From Saprospiraceae bacterium (GTDB lineage: Bacteria; Bacteroidota; Bacteroidia; Chitinophagales; Saprospiraceae): a stretch of 64,000 nt of DNA. Made by a program: the position numbers and the translations under genes. Under the pieces are notes generated by a model. The model was given only the letters and a program-made list of their open reading frames with translations, was not told the origin of the DNA and searched no databases. Location of the stretch: positions 387,001-451,000 of the forward strand of contig JAWKLJ010000002.1 of NCBI GenBank assembly GCA_041392805.1, read 5' to 3'. Position 1 is the first letter of the stretch, and each line of letters begins with the position of its first letter. Shown here piece by piece: positions 35,284 through 44,399 of this stretch.

Positions 35284-35966
35284 TAACACCTGGAAGCCCA
35301 GATGGAAGGGACTTCGAAAGTGCCTTCCAGCTTTTAGTCCTATCGTTTGAGCGCATTATAGGCTTCTTTAAAGGAGTAATCATTGCTAGTACTTATTGAA
35401 AGAGCCTCTTCTATCGCTTGGATTTGTTCTTCCATTGCCAATTTTTTTTCTCTCCAAGGAGTTAGTTTTGCTTCTCCATCCTCATGAATAAGAAATCCTT
35501 TTTGAGAGGTAAGTTACATGCACCTGCATGCTTTTATAGACAATGGCCACAAAATAGAAAATATATTGTTATTCGGCAATGAGTTCCCCAAAAAACGACT
35601 ATCTGACCTGCTGATTTCCAATCTCACTATTACTGGATACTTGCCGATTGGGCATTTCTAATGGAAGTTTTACCCAGTGAAGGTAAGGATAGAGATAATC
35701 CTCCCTTGGGAAAAAGGGTTGCCATTTTAGACAAAACTCCGATTAAAAAGGCTAAATTTGAGCCTGTTAAGCACCTATTGGGCGACCCATCTAAGGCTGG
35801 ACGAGGCAGCGTGATGAAATAGGAAGGCGGAATTCGGAAAGGGGAATGTTTCTAAGCGTTTTAAGGTGTAACATTTCCGACTTCCCATTTTGTCCAAGCT
35901 TTAAACGGGTGTCGACCGATTGGGTACTGGATAGAGGTGACTTAAACAAAACGAAAATCAAAACCA
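35284..35966. pseudogene. Gene-poor stretch with fragments and one half of an inverted repeat pair
   Basis: Three gene-like pieces are visible. On the minus strand, codons ending at 35340 read LIHEDGEAKLTPWREKK and on to FKEAYNALKR, open for about 58 codons but cut by an in-frame stop and without an ATG at the front. On the plus strand, 35517-35660 reads MHLHAFIDNGHKIENILLFG and 35661-35822 reads MEVLPSEGKDRDNPPLGKR, the latter ending in GDPSKAGRGSVMK inside the family C repeat. These look like eroded or truncated genes; no family is recognised. Confidence 0.45.
35781..35900 (+). repeat. Inverted repeat pair (family C), copy 1
   Basis: The stretch GGCGACCCATCTAAGGCTGG, then GACGAGGCAGCGTGATGAAA, a GGAAGGCGG segment, GGGGAATGTTTCTAAGCG, GGTGTAACATTTCCGACTTC and TTTTGTCCAAGCTT recurs in reverse orientation at 54055-54202, about 18 kb away. 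Identity is high over the shared blocks; copy 2 carries an extra 20-30 bases. Its first part keeps an open frame (GDPSKAGRGSVMK) in both copies. Confidence 0.85.
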
Positions 35967-36923
35967 ATGAATCGTAGCTTTATTGCCTTGTTCGCAATAC
36001 CTTCTCTTCTTTTATTTTCGCTTTATGCTTGCCAGTCCAGTGGGGAGAAGGAGGTGACCATTCCTGCAAATGAAATGAAAATAGCACATCTAAGTCAGGG
36101 TGACCAGTCGGGTTTAGATACCATTCGGGCCCTATTCGCACGTCGCAACCCAGGTTATACCCTCGCCTACAGCCATGAAACAGCAGAACTAAGCGACATA
36201 GCTGCTCCAAGTATCGTTTTTATCCAGCAAGGTGGAGGAACAGCAACGATCAATGCAGTTGATTCTTCCAAGTTTTCTGTAGGGGACATCATTATCTTAA
36301 AAAAGGGAGACCGAATGACCACTGATAGCTTGTTTAGCGCGTTGGTCTTCACGGTGCCAGACGATACGCCTGCCAATATTCCCGCCTTTGTGCGCCCTGA
36401 TTGGGATCTGAATATTACAGATACTCCCGGTGGATGTGCCACAGAAACCAATGCTTATCGGCGAATCCTCTTGACCTGGTTGGACAAGGTAGGCCCCTAT
36501 AATTACCATGCCCTCAATGCGCATCGGGTGAGAATTATGGATTCTTTTTCTCATTACCATCCCCTGGAAGGTGGCTTTGATGAGTTTTACCTCGTGCAAA
36601 TGGCCATGCCGACGGCAAAAATATTGACGAGTTCCGGGGTGCCATTGATCGAAAACCCAGAAAATGTTTCCAAAGAAACGGCCAAAAATTTAATCCAGGC
36701 GACCGAACTCAAGGTAGGCGATTTGGTATACTTGCCCAGGGGAACTATGCACCGGGGAATTGGCGGTGTGCTGGCACAGGTCATTACCATTCCAGGTTTT
36801 ATACCTGGCTCCGAAATTGGTGTAGATCACCATCTGAAAAAAATCAACGAATTGCTCTCCTTGGAAGACGGCCAGCAGCTACCTTTTAACGAAGCAGCTT
36901 CTTCCGGTCCAGTTATTAAATAG
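35967..36923 (+). CDS. Cupin-fold lipoprotein
   Basis: The 318-residue protein has a lipoprotein signal (lipidated cysteine at about residue 22, LYACQ). Two cupin-like barrels are suggested: about 60-150 (IVFIQQGGGTATINAVDS, FSVGDIIILKKGD) and about 170-285 (MDSFSHYHPLEGGFDEFYLV, LKVGDLVYLPRGTMHRGIGG). The second holds the metal-binding set HxH..E..H, so it is the likely active or ligand-binding domain. Only 21 bases separate it from the PVC-type heme protein, which suggests they act together at the outer membrane or in the periplasm. The substrate is unknown. Confidence 0.78.
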   Translation: MNRSFIALFAIPSLLLFSLYACQSSGEKEVTIPANEMKIAHLSQGDQSGLDTIRALFARRNPGYTLAYSHETAELSDIAAPSIVFIQQGGGTATINAVDSSKFSVGDIIILKKGDRMTTDSLFSALVFTVPDDTPANIPAFVRPDWDLNITDTPGGCATETNAYRRILLTWLDKVGPYNYHALNAHRVRIMDSFSHYHPLEGGFDEFYLVQMAMPTAKILTSSGVPLIENPENVSKETAKNLIQATELKVGDLVYLPRGTMHRGIGGVLAQVITIPGFIPGSEIGVDHHLKKINELLSLEDGQQLPFNEAASSGPVIK

Positions 36924-36944
36924 TCAAAGACAAATTTGTAAGAA

Positions 36945-39900
36945 ATGAAGCGAATAATCCCGACTTTTATCGTTTTAGGAGGAATTTTGTTTTCCCATTC
37001 CTGTCAGACCCCCAAGCCGAATGAGGTTCCAGAGATAAAAAGAGCAAGCGCCGAAGATTTTGCCGAAGAAAGCAAGGTATCTGTGCAATTAGCTGAAGGC
37101 TTTGAACTCAAATTATGGGCGCCAGGGCCCCTGGTCTCTAATGCCGTAGCCCTTAGCTTCGATGAAAATGGCGTCGCCTATGTCGCCGAAACCGCCAGAC
37201 GTAAAAGCTCAGACCTCGATATACGGGAGCATCGGGAATGGATGACGGATGATTTGGCGCTGGAATCAATAGAAGACACGCGTGCTTTTCACCTTGAAAA
37301 AATGGCAACAGCACTAAGTGACCAAAATACCTGGCAGGAAGATTTTAATGGGGATAGCCTGCATGATTACCGGGATTTGGAGGTACAGACGGAGTTTATT
37401 CGCCGCATCTGGGACAGCGATGGTGATGGCCGAGCAGATGCCGTAAATTTGTATGCCGCAGATTTCAAGGATATGTTGACTGGCGTGGGAGCAGGGGTAC
37501 TGTACCACGATGGTGATGTTTTTTTTACGGCTGCCCCCGATGTCTACCGACTAAAAGATACAGATGGCGATGGTGATGCAGATGAAACAACGGTGATCAG
37601 CCATGGCTATGGCATTCATATTGCTTATGCGGGGCATGATATGTCAGGATTAACCATCGGCCCTGACGGAAAAATCTATTGGTCCATTGGAGACATGGGC
37701 GTCAATACCGTAGATCAAACAGGCAAGCGCTGGAAGTATCCCAATCAGGGAGCGGTGATGCGTTGCAATCCTGACGGCAGTGATTTTGAGGTCTTTGCCC
37801 ATGGCTTGCGGAATCCACAGGAATTGGCCTTTGATGCATACGGAAATTTAATCAGTGTAGATAATGACGGAGACCATGCCGGAGAGCACGAGCGCTTTGT
37901 CCATATCATCGAGGGTTCAGATACCGGCTGGCGGATCAACTGGCAATATGGCAAATACAACCAGCCCAATGAAGGCTATAAGGTATGGATGGACGAAGGC
38001 TTGCACGTCCCCCACTTTCCAGGGCAGGCTGCCTATTTGTTGCCGCCCTTGGCACTGGCGCCCGACGGGCCTGCCGGCCTCGCCTTTAACCCCGGCACCG
38101 CTTTGAATGAAGATTGGAATGGCTATTTCTTTGCTTCCTACTTTACAGGGTCTTCCGCCCGTTCCAAGGTTCAGGCCTTTAAGCTGGAGCCACAAGGGGC
38201 TTCCTTTAGCGTTGGAAAAACAGTAGATGTGCTAGGAGGGATCGTGCCTACGGGTGTAAACTTTGGACCAGACGGCGCTTTGTATGTCAATGATTGGCTG
38301 GATGGTTATGCAAAAAAACCACAGGGCCGTATCTGGCGATTGGATGTGAAAAACGAAATCGCAAATAAAGAACGGGCTCAGACCAAACAACTGTTGCAGG
38401 AAGGAATGAAGGATAGAAAAACCGATGCCCTGAAAAGCCTGACCGCACACAGTGACATGCGCGTTCGAATGGCGGCACAATTTGAGCTGGTGAAAAGGCT
38501 AGAAGTGGACATTTTAAAGGAAGTGGCAGAAAAAAGCGGTACTGAATTTGGCCGTATCCACGGCATTTGGGGATTGGGGCAGTTGGCCAGAAAAGAAGCT
38601 AAGTTTGCTGCCGTCATCGTGCCCTTTTTGAAAGATGCCGCCCCGGAAATACGCGCCCAGGCCGCAAAGGTCCTCGGCGACGCCAGGTACCAGGCCGCCA
38701 CCGCAGACTTATTGTCACTGCTACAGGACGAATCAACCAGGGTGCGATTTTTTGCAACGGAAGCCCTGGGTAAATTGGGCGCAGAACAAGCCTTTGAGCC
38801 CTTTATTGATTTACTAGAAAAAGTCGGCGAAACGGATCCGCATATGCGTCATTGCATCGTCTATGCCTTGTCAAAAATAAATAAGGAAGATGCCATTGCT
38901 GGTCTTTCTACCCATTCTTCTGATGAGGTGCGCATTGGCGCAGTAGTCGCCTTACGGCACCTCAGTTCACCAAAGGTAAGTCTCTTTTTAGGCGATAAAA
39001 ACCCATTGGTTGTCGTAGAAGCGGCCAGGGCTATTCACGATGATTTCTCCATCCCAGCGGCCATGCCCGACTTGGCAAAGGCCATCAGCAGAACGGATAT
39101 TAGCAATGAAGCCTTCCTGCGCAGGGCCATCAATGCCAATTTGCGTTTGGGGAATGCGGCCAGCGCAGAGCGATTAGCGGCCTTTGTCAATGATACCAGC
39201 GTCAGTGAGGCGATGCGTGCGGATGCGCTCTGGGCTTTGGGCTATTGGGCCGACCCGCCGCTACTGGACCGGGTAGATAATCGGTATCGAGGCCCTTCCA
39301 GCCAGCACAAATTAGCGGAGGCCCAACAGGCAATGGCTCCCTATTTTGCCCCTTTATTAAAAACCCCCTCAAAGGATATCCGCGTGGCAGTGCTTACCGC
39401 CATAGGGCGAATGAAATATAGCCAAATGGATGGTGAATTACTCCGACTGTTGGAAGACCGTGGCCAGGTGACGGAGATTCGACAGGCGGCCCTGGGCGCC
39501 CTGGCAGCCTTAAAAAGTGCCAATTTGAAAAGCGCGTTAAACGTTGCTTTGGATGATCAATCTGTTGAATTGCGAAAAGAGGCACAAACCCTGATCGGGG
39601 AAGTCGATTTACCAGAAGAAGAGGTCGTTGCCATGTTGGGTAAAGTCTTACAAAATGCCTCTACGCCCGAAAAGCAAAAAGCCATAAATAGCCTCGCTGT
39701 CCTCAAAACCAACGCTGGGGAAGTCCTTTTAAATACTTTAATGGATCAATTGATAGCTGGTACGCTTGCTCCGGCCCTCAGCCTGGATGTACTACAAGTG
39801 GTAGATAAATCAACTTCCGCGACGTTAAAACAAAAAAGGGAGGCCTATGAAGCGGCCAAACCAGCCGGTGATGTCATAGCAGCCTATCGGGAAAGTTTGT

Positions 39901-40352
39901 ATGGGGGCAATATTAGAAAAGGAGGACGGCTCTTTTTTATGGATAATTCGGCCCAGTGTATTCGCTGTCATATTGTAAATGAATATGGCGGGGAAGTTGG
40001 GCCTGACCTGAGCAAAATTGCTTCGGTATTGAAACCGGAGCAACTGCTGGAAGCGCTGGTTGACCCTAGTGCCAGGTTGGCCCCAGGATATGGAACGATT
40101 ACGTTGAAATTGAAAGATGGCCAAGAATTAGTCGGCACCGTTTTATCAGACAATCAAAAGGAATTAAGCCTTAAGATTGGCGATGAACCACCACGGAAAA
40201 TCGCCTGGGCTAATGTGGCTGAACATCAGTATTTGCCTTCGGCGATGATTTCGATGAAAGATGTATTGTCTAAATCGGAAATCAGGGATCTGATGGCCTT
40301 TTTGGTCTTACTTAAAGGAGACGGCGTGGATTTGCAAAATCTATTGCAATAG
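36945..40352 (+). CDS. PVC-type dehydrogenase/HEAT-repeat/cytochrome c lipoprotein
   Basis: The 1135-residue protein has a lipoprotein signal (cysteine 20, SHSCQ). Residues about 40-480 form a beta-propeller sorbosone-dehydrogenase-like domain (GFELKLWAPGPLVSNAVALS, TIGPDGKIYWSIGDMG, HGLRNPQELAFDAYGNL, PTGVNFGPDGALYVNDW). Residues about 490-940 are HEAT-type repeats. A C-terminal cytochrome domain has the heme motif CIRCH at residues 1005-1009 and a downstream methionine as possible sixth ligand (SAMISMKDVL). Such proteins are frequent in Planctomycetes-Verrucomicrobia and in marine Bacteroidota and are thought to oxidise sugars or similar compounds, passing electrons to the heme. It follows the cupin lipoprotein in one operon. 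Confidence 0.93.
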   Translation: MKRIIPTFIVLGGILFSHSCQTPKPNEVPEIKRASAEDFAEESKVSVQLAEGFELKLWAPGPLVSNAVALSFDENGVAYVAETARRKSSDLDIREHREWMTDDLALESIEDTRAFHLEKMATALSDQNTWQEDFNGDSLHDYRDLEVQTEFIRRIWDSDGDGRADAVNLYAADFKDMLTGVGAGVLYHDGDVFFTAAPDVYRLKDTDGDGDADETTVISHGYGIHIAYAGHDMSGLTIGPDGKIYWSIGDMGVNTVDQTGKRWKYPNQGAVMRCNPDGSDFEVFAHGLRNPQELAFDAYGNLISVDNDGDHAGEHERFVHIIEGSDTGWRINWQYGKYNQPNEGYKVWMDEGLHVPHFPGQAAYLLPPLALAPDGPAGLAFNPGTALNEDWNGYFFASYFTGSSARSKVQAFKLEPQGASFSVGKTVDVLGGIVPTGVNFGPDGALYVNDWLDGYAKKPQGRIWRLDVKNEIANKERAQTKQLLQEGMKDRKTDALKSLTAHSDMRVRMAAQFELVKRLEVDILKEVAEKSGTEFGRIHGIWGLGQLARKEAKFAAVIVPFLKDAAPEIRAQAAKVLGDARYQAATADLLSLLQDESTRVRFFATEALGKLGAEQAFEPFIDLLEKVGETDPHMRHCIVYALSKINKEDAIAGLSTHSSDEVRIGAVVALRHLSSPKVSLFLGDKNPLVVVEAARAIHDDFSIPAAMPDLAKAISRTDISNEAFLRRAINANLRLGNAASAERLAAFVNDTSVSEAMRADALWALGYWADPPLLDRVDNRYRGPSSQHKLAEAQQAMAPYFAPLLKTPSKDIRVAVLTAIGRMKYSQMDGELLRLLEDRGQVTEIRQAALGALAALKSANLKSALNVALDDQSVELRKEAQTLIGEVDLPEEEVVAMLGKVLQNASTPEKQKAINSLAVLKTNAGEVLLNTLMDQLIAGTLAPALSLDVLQVVDKSTSATLKQKREAYEAAKPAGDVIAAYRESLYGGNIRKGGRLFFMDNSAQCIRCHIVNEYGGEVGPDLSKIASVLKPEQLLEALVDPSARLAPGYGTITLKLKDGQELVGTVLSDNQKELSLKIGDEPPRKIAWANVAEHQYLPSAMISMKDVLSKSEIRDLMAFLVLLKGDGVDLQNLLQ

Positions 40353-40362
40353 GTGGTTTAGG

Positions 40363-40420
40363 GTTGAAGGATGAAGGTTCTGTCCATCAAACTATGGACT
40401 TTCAACCTTCAACCTTCAAC
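40363..40420. terminator. Bidirectional hairpin between convergent genes
   Basis: GTTGAAGGATGAAGGTT pairs with AACCTTCAACCTTCAAC (one mismatch), and inside it TCCAT pairs with ATGGA around a short loop. The hairpin sits between the stop codons of the converging PVC-type gene and the GNAT/cNMP gene, so it may terminate both. It lacks a clean T-run on the plus strand; the sequence is also a short relative of the CTTCAACC-type simple repeats elsewhere. Confidence 0.6.
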
Positions 40421-40422
40421 GT

Positions 40423-41547
40423 CTAATCTAATAACTTATTGGTTAGCATGAGCTTTTGGGCGATCACCCGAGAGAGGTTGCGCCAGATAATGGTTCTATC
40501 CGCTTCAGATTCCAAGCGATTAAGTGCCGTTTCGCTGAAAAGAACAACTTCGGTATTGGGGCTGGCAGCGACGACTTGCGCGGAACGGTTACTATCCAAA
40601 ACAAAGGCAATTTCACCAAAGATATCCCCTTCACCCAGCAATACGATAGGTTTGCCGTTAATCATTACCTTTAAAATTCCTTGTCGGACAAAACCAAAAG
40701 CTTTGCCACCATCATTTTCCATCAAGAGTACTTCTTCTTCCTGGTATTTAATGACTGATGCATTTTTCAGAAAAGCCTTTTTTCCCTGTGAGCTTAACCC
40801 TTCTGTGATATTGCTATGTCCTGTAAATTGTTCTTCATTATCAGGGTAATAGTCTGAACCAATGCGAAGGTTTGCATTTCCTTCAATCAATTGTTCGTAC
40901 CAATCCTGAAAACCTTGATAGGTGATAAAATCTAATCCTCGCAACAAGGAAATAACGGGCGAATGAATCGTGGAAAAGTAGGCTTCATCCGGGAAACAAA
41001 TCATAGGAATGATTTCCACCCCATTGGCATTTTTTTGTCGCAAGCCAATCGGGCGAAGACCCAATCGCTTGAAAATGGAAAAATGTTCCGCCTCGCAGGA
41101 AAGCAAGATGGCTTGCCCGCCAGCTTTAAGGATTTCGATAAAACAATGGCTGATTAATACGGCCGCCGCCGGGGTTTTTTGGTATTCTTCTTCGATGACC
41201 ATATCCACAAATACGGCCATATGCGGCAATTGCTGTTCATGAAACAAATCCAAACGGAAATTATCCGTCCAACAAGCATCGCCCCTTAATTGATGAGCAT
41301 CCGCCAGGCAAAGCGCGGCAATGACTTCTCCATTGCGCGTATCCTGACAGGCAGCGATTTGCGAACTAAAATTGGGCAAATAGTCACTCCCTTTCCTGTT
41401 TTTGCCTCCCGCCTTCTCCATAAGTTGCAGACAAGCCTCTAGATCCTCTTCCTCGGTCGGGAAGAAAGCTCGGTATTGGCCGATCCAAAGATCCCATTTT
41501 ACCGATAAATCATTGATTAAGCTGGTCATATTGTCAATCATACACAA
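40423..41547 (-). CDS. GNAT-like domain fused to cyclic-nucleotide-binding domain
   Basis: The 374-residue protein has an N-terminal acetyltransferase-like region (about 20-190: a pattern of alternating strands and helices with MAVFVDMVIEEEYQKTPAAAVLI and HFSIFKRLGLRPIG) and a C-terminal cNMP-binding domain (about 245-370). The latter carries GDIFGEIAFVLDSNRSAQVVA, in which the E and the R-S pair of the phosphate-binding cassette are present, so real cAMP or cGMP binding is plausible. There is no helix-turn-helix, so it is not a Crp-type regulator. Cyclic-nucleotide control of an acyltransferase is the likely mechanism; the acyl substrate is unknown. It is flanked by hairpin element copy 2 upstream. 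Confidence 0.78.
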   Translation of the reverse strand: MCMIDNMTSLINDLSVKWDLWIGQYRAFFPTEEEDLEACLQLMEKAGGKNRKGSDYLPNFSSQIAACQDTRNGEVIAALCLADAHQLRGDACWTDNFRLDLFHEQQLPHMAVFVDMVIEEEYQKTPAAAVLISHCFIEILKAGGQAILLSCEAEHFSIFKRLGLRPIGLRQKNANGVEIIPMICFPDEAYFSTIHSPVISLLRGLDFITYQGFQDWYEQLIEGNANLRIGSDYYPDNEEQFTGHSNITEGLSSQGKKAFLKNASVIKYQEEEVLLMENDGGKAFGFVRQGILKVMINGKPIVLLGEGDIFGEIAFVLDSNRSAQVVAASPNTEVVLFSETALNRLESEADRTIIWRNLSRVIAQKLMLTNKLLD

Positions 41548-41570
41548 TAGGCATTAATAAAAAAGCTACC

Positions 41571-41677
41571 TTCTTTGACAAATCTCGTGGGCAATCATAA
41601 AAAGAAAGCAAAAACGACCACAGGAAGTGTTGCTTTCTTTTTATGATTGCCTTTAGATCACGAGATTTGTCAAAGAA
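41571..41677. repeat. 107-base long-hairpin element, copy 2
   Basis: The cleanest copy: TTCTTTGACAAATCTCGTG and its exact complement close the element, and AATCATAAAAAGAAAGCAA pairs perfectly with TTGCTTTCTTTTTATGATT inside, leaving a loop of about 25 bases including CTTCCTGTGG (minus-strand reading). In reverse orientation it is about 90 percent identical to copy 1. It lies between the divergent GNAT/cNMP gene and the phosphohexomutase. Confidence 0.9.
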
Positions 41678-41814
41678 CCAAAAACTATCAAAAGGCCTAT
41701 ATTAAATAGCACTAAAGAACCTGAAATTTAGGAAATAATTCTAGGAATGGCGAAAACGCATTCGTTTTTTTACTTTAATTCTCGAAAAATTATCCTTTAT
41801 TTTCCATATCCTTT

Positions 41815-41822
41815 TACCTTTG
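41815..41822 (+). promoter_or_regulatory. Probable -7 promoter element for the phosphohexomutase gene
   Basis: TACCTTTG matches the Bacteroidota TAnnTTTG box and lies 49 bases before the start codon at 41871. No good TTG was found at the -33 position, so this call rests on one box. Confidence 0.45.
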
Positions 41823-41870
41823 GGAAAAACAAATCTTATTAAATAACCCTGTACGCAAAACAGTTTCTTC

Positions 41871-43607
41871 ATGCAAAACCTAGAGCCTGCCGTTCAACAG
41901 AAAATAAACCAGTGGTTGGAAGGAAGTTACGATAGTGAGACTAAAAAGGAAATCCAACGACTGCTTGACCAAAAGGATTATACACAGTTAACAGATTCTT
42001 TTTACAGGGAATTGGAATTTGGGACCGGTGGGTTGCGTGGCATCATGGGACCGGGCTCTAACCGGGTCAATAAATACACCCTTGGGATGGCTACCCAAGG
42101 TCTTAGCAACTACCTTAAGCGCATTTATCCAGATGAACAAATTAAGGTGGTGATCGCACATGATAGTCGCAATAATTCTGCGCTTTTTGCTAGCATGACT
42201 GCTGATGTTTTTTCCGCCAATGGCATCCAGGTATATTTTTTTGATGGCCTTAGGCCTACACCTGAGCTTTCCTTTGCCATTAGGGCATTGGGTTGCCATA
42301 GCGGGGTCATGCTAACCGCCTCTCACAATCCCAAGGAATATAATGGCTATAAGGCTTACGGTAGGGATGGTGGCCAATTGGTTGCACCTCACGATACGAA
42401 TGTCATAGCTGAAGTGGAAAAGATCAGCAGCATAGATGAAGTGAAATTTGAAAGGATACCGGCCAATATAGAAATAATAGGGGAAGAAATAGATCAACTT
42501 TATTTAGATGAACTCCTTAAACTATCCGTTTCGCGGGAGGCTATAAAACGACAGCATGATCTTAAAATCGTGTTTTCACCTATCCACGGAACAGGTGGTG
42601 TTTTGGTCCCCCGGGCCTTGGAAATGTTTGGCTTTACCAATGTCACCGAAGTAGCAGAGCAAGCCAAACCAGACGGCAATTTTCCTACGGTGGTTTATCC
42701 CAACCCGGAAGAACATGAAGCCCTGACCCTAGCGCTAAAAAAAGCCAAAGACATAGATGCTGATCTGGTAATGGCCACAGACCCTGATGCGGATAGAGTA
42801 GGAATCGCAGTGAAGAATGACAACAACGAGTTTGTTTTACTAAATGGCAACCAAACTGGAACGCTCCTCGTCCACTATATGCTGACTGCCTGGGAAAAGG
42901 CTGGGAAATTGACAGCAAAGGAATACGTTATTAAAACCATTGTTACTTCTTACCTGATTGATAAAATTGCTGCCTCCAAAAATGTTGAATGTTTTAATAC
43001 CTTAACTGGCTTCAAGTATGTGGGCGAAATCATGACGAAATTGGAAGGTAAAAGACAGTTTATTGCCGGTGGTGAGGAAAGCTATGGTTACCTGGTAGGG
43101 GAACATGCCAGGGATAAGGATGCGGTGGTTTCCTGTACCATGATCGCTGAGATGACAGCTTATTATAAGGACAAAGGCAGTAGCCTTTATGATGCTTTGA
43201 TTGACCTTTACCTGGAGTATGGTATTTATAAAGAGAAGCTCATTTCTATCACCAAAAAAGGGAAAAGTGGCGCAGAAGAGATCAAGGCCATGATGGATGG
43301 CTATCGGTCAACGCCTCCACGAAGCCTGGGGGGCGTCCCCGTCGCAACCATTAAAGATTATAAAAGCAGCATTTCTACGGACTTGATTAGCGGCGAAACG
43401 TCTAAAATAGATCTTCCCTCTTCTAATGTTTTACAGTTTTTCACTGCTGACGGCAGCATCATTTCTGCCAGACCTTCTGGGACTGAGCCCAAAATTAAGT
43501 TCTATTGCAGCGTAAATGATGAGTTGCCTGATCGAGCTTCTTTCAAAGCGGTAGAGAAAAAACTGGATGATAAGCTCGATAGCATTATGAAGGATTTGGT
43601 CGGCTGA
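41871..43607 (+). CDS. Phosphohexomutase (phosphoglucomutase/phosphomannomutase family)
   Basis: The 578-residue enzyme has the four alpha-D-phosphohexomutase domains. Visible motifs are GTGGLRGIMGPGSNRVN at the start, the phosphoserine loop TASHNPKEYNGYK near residue 147, the metal loop ATDPDADRVG near 304, the sugar-specificity loop GGEESYGY near 402, and the phosphate-binding RPSGTEPKIK near 530. The length and the GEESYGY loop are those of the larger PgcA-type glucose-1,6-bisphosphate-dependent enzymes. It would interconvert hexose 1- and 6-phosphates for envelope sugar synthesis or glycogen turnover. It has its own promoter region and no operon partner. Confidence 0.94.
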   Translation: MQNLEPAVQQKINQWLEGSYDSETKKEIQRLLDQKDYTQLTDSFYRELEFGTGGLRGIMGPGSNRVNKYTLGMATQGLSNYLKRIYPDEQIKVVIAHDSRNNSALFASMTADVFSANGIQVYFFDGLRPTPELSFAIRALGCHSGVMLTASHNPKEYNGYKAYGRDGGQLVAPHDTNVIAEVEKISSIDEVKFERIPANIEIIGEEIDQLYLDELLKLSVSREAIKRQHDLKIVFSPIHGTGGVLVPRALEMFGFTNVTEVAEQAKPDGNFPTVVYPNPEEHEALTLALKKAKDIDADLVMATDPDADRVGIAVKNDNNEFVLLNGNQTGTLLVHYMLTAWEKAGKLTAKEYVIKTIVTSYLIDKIAASKNVECFNTLTGFKYVGEIMTKLEGKRQFIAGGEESYGYLVGEHARDKDAVVSCTMIAEMTAYYKDKGSSLYDALIDLYLEYGIYKEKLISITKKGKSGAEEIKAMMDGYRSTPPRSLGGVPVATIKDYKSSISTDLISGETSKIDLPSSNVLQFFTADGSIISARPSGTEPKIKFYCSVNDELPDRASFKAVEKKLDDKLDSIMKDLVG

Positions 43608-43689
43608 TGCCTTTTGCCTGTTTTTCTGCCGCTCGGGAACCCGCCACCCCCGTATTTAGTTCCGGCAGCACTAGCCGTTTGTGAACGAG

Positions 43690-44310
43690 CTCCAGCTCGT
43701 GAACCTGTCACTTCTTTGACGGCCTGTAGCTCCTGCTACATCGCTGCGCTTTCAATGGCAATATCAATGGCAATATCAATGGCAATGGCAATCAAAATTA
43801 AAATCAAAATGGCAATCAAAATATCTGCTTGCCGAAGGTAGGAAAATATCAATCAAAATATCAAAAAGACTAGCCACAAACCCAGCCTCCAATACCTCTA
43901 TAACTCCATTACCTCCCCGTCCAAAAAAGATCTGAGCCCTAATGGAATCAAAATGTCAATGAAAATTAAAATCAAAATGGCGGCTGTGTTGCTGGGGCTT
44001 GCCCCAACCCTCCAATACCTCTATAACTCCATTACCTCCACGTCCAAAAAAAATCTGAGCCCTAATGGAATCAAAATGTCAATGAAAATTAAAATTAAAA
44101 TGGCGGCTGTGTTGCTGGGGCTTGCCCCAACCCTCCAATACCTCTATAACTCCATTACCTCCCCGTCCAAAAAAGATCTGAGCCCTAATGGAATCAAAAT
44201 GTCAATGAAAATTAAAATCAAAATGGCGGCTGTGTCGCTGGGGCTTGCCCCAGCCTCCAGTACCTCTATAACTCCACTAACTCCCCGTCCAAAAAAAAAC
44301 ACCCCAGGCG
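43690..44310. repeat. Composite tandem-repeat block (family A), locus 3
   Basis: It opens with GAACGAGCTCCAGCTCGTGAA, then a run of CAATGGCAATAT 12-mer units grading into AATCAAAATTAAAATC, then three units of exactly 123 bases (landmark AGCCCTAATGG at 43935, 44058 and 44181). Each unit holds GGGGCTTGCCCC, CTCCAATACCTC, CTCCATTACCTCCCCGTCC and an A-run. It is in reverse orientation to the 24 kb block. The unit of 123 bases is a multiple of three, so a plus-strand frame stays open across it; I regard that frame as non-coding. Confidence 0.9.
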
Positions 44311-44399
44311 AAACTTTCTACCGATGGTCAATCCTAAAGGTGTTTTTTGGGCTTAGGAGGGGTTTTAGCGCTGAGAAAAAACCTCCATGTATTTTATAT

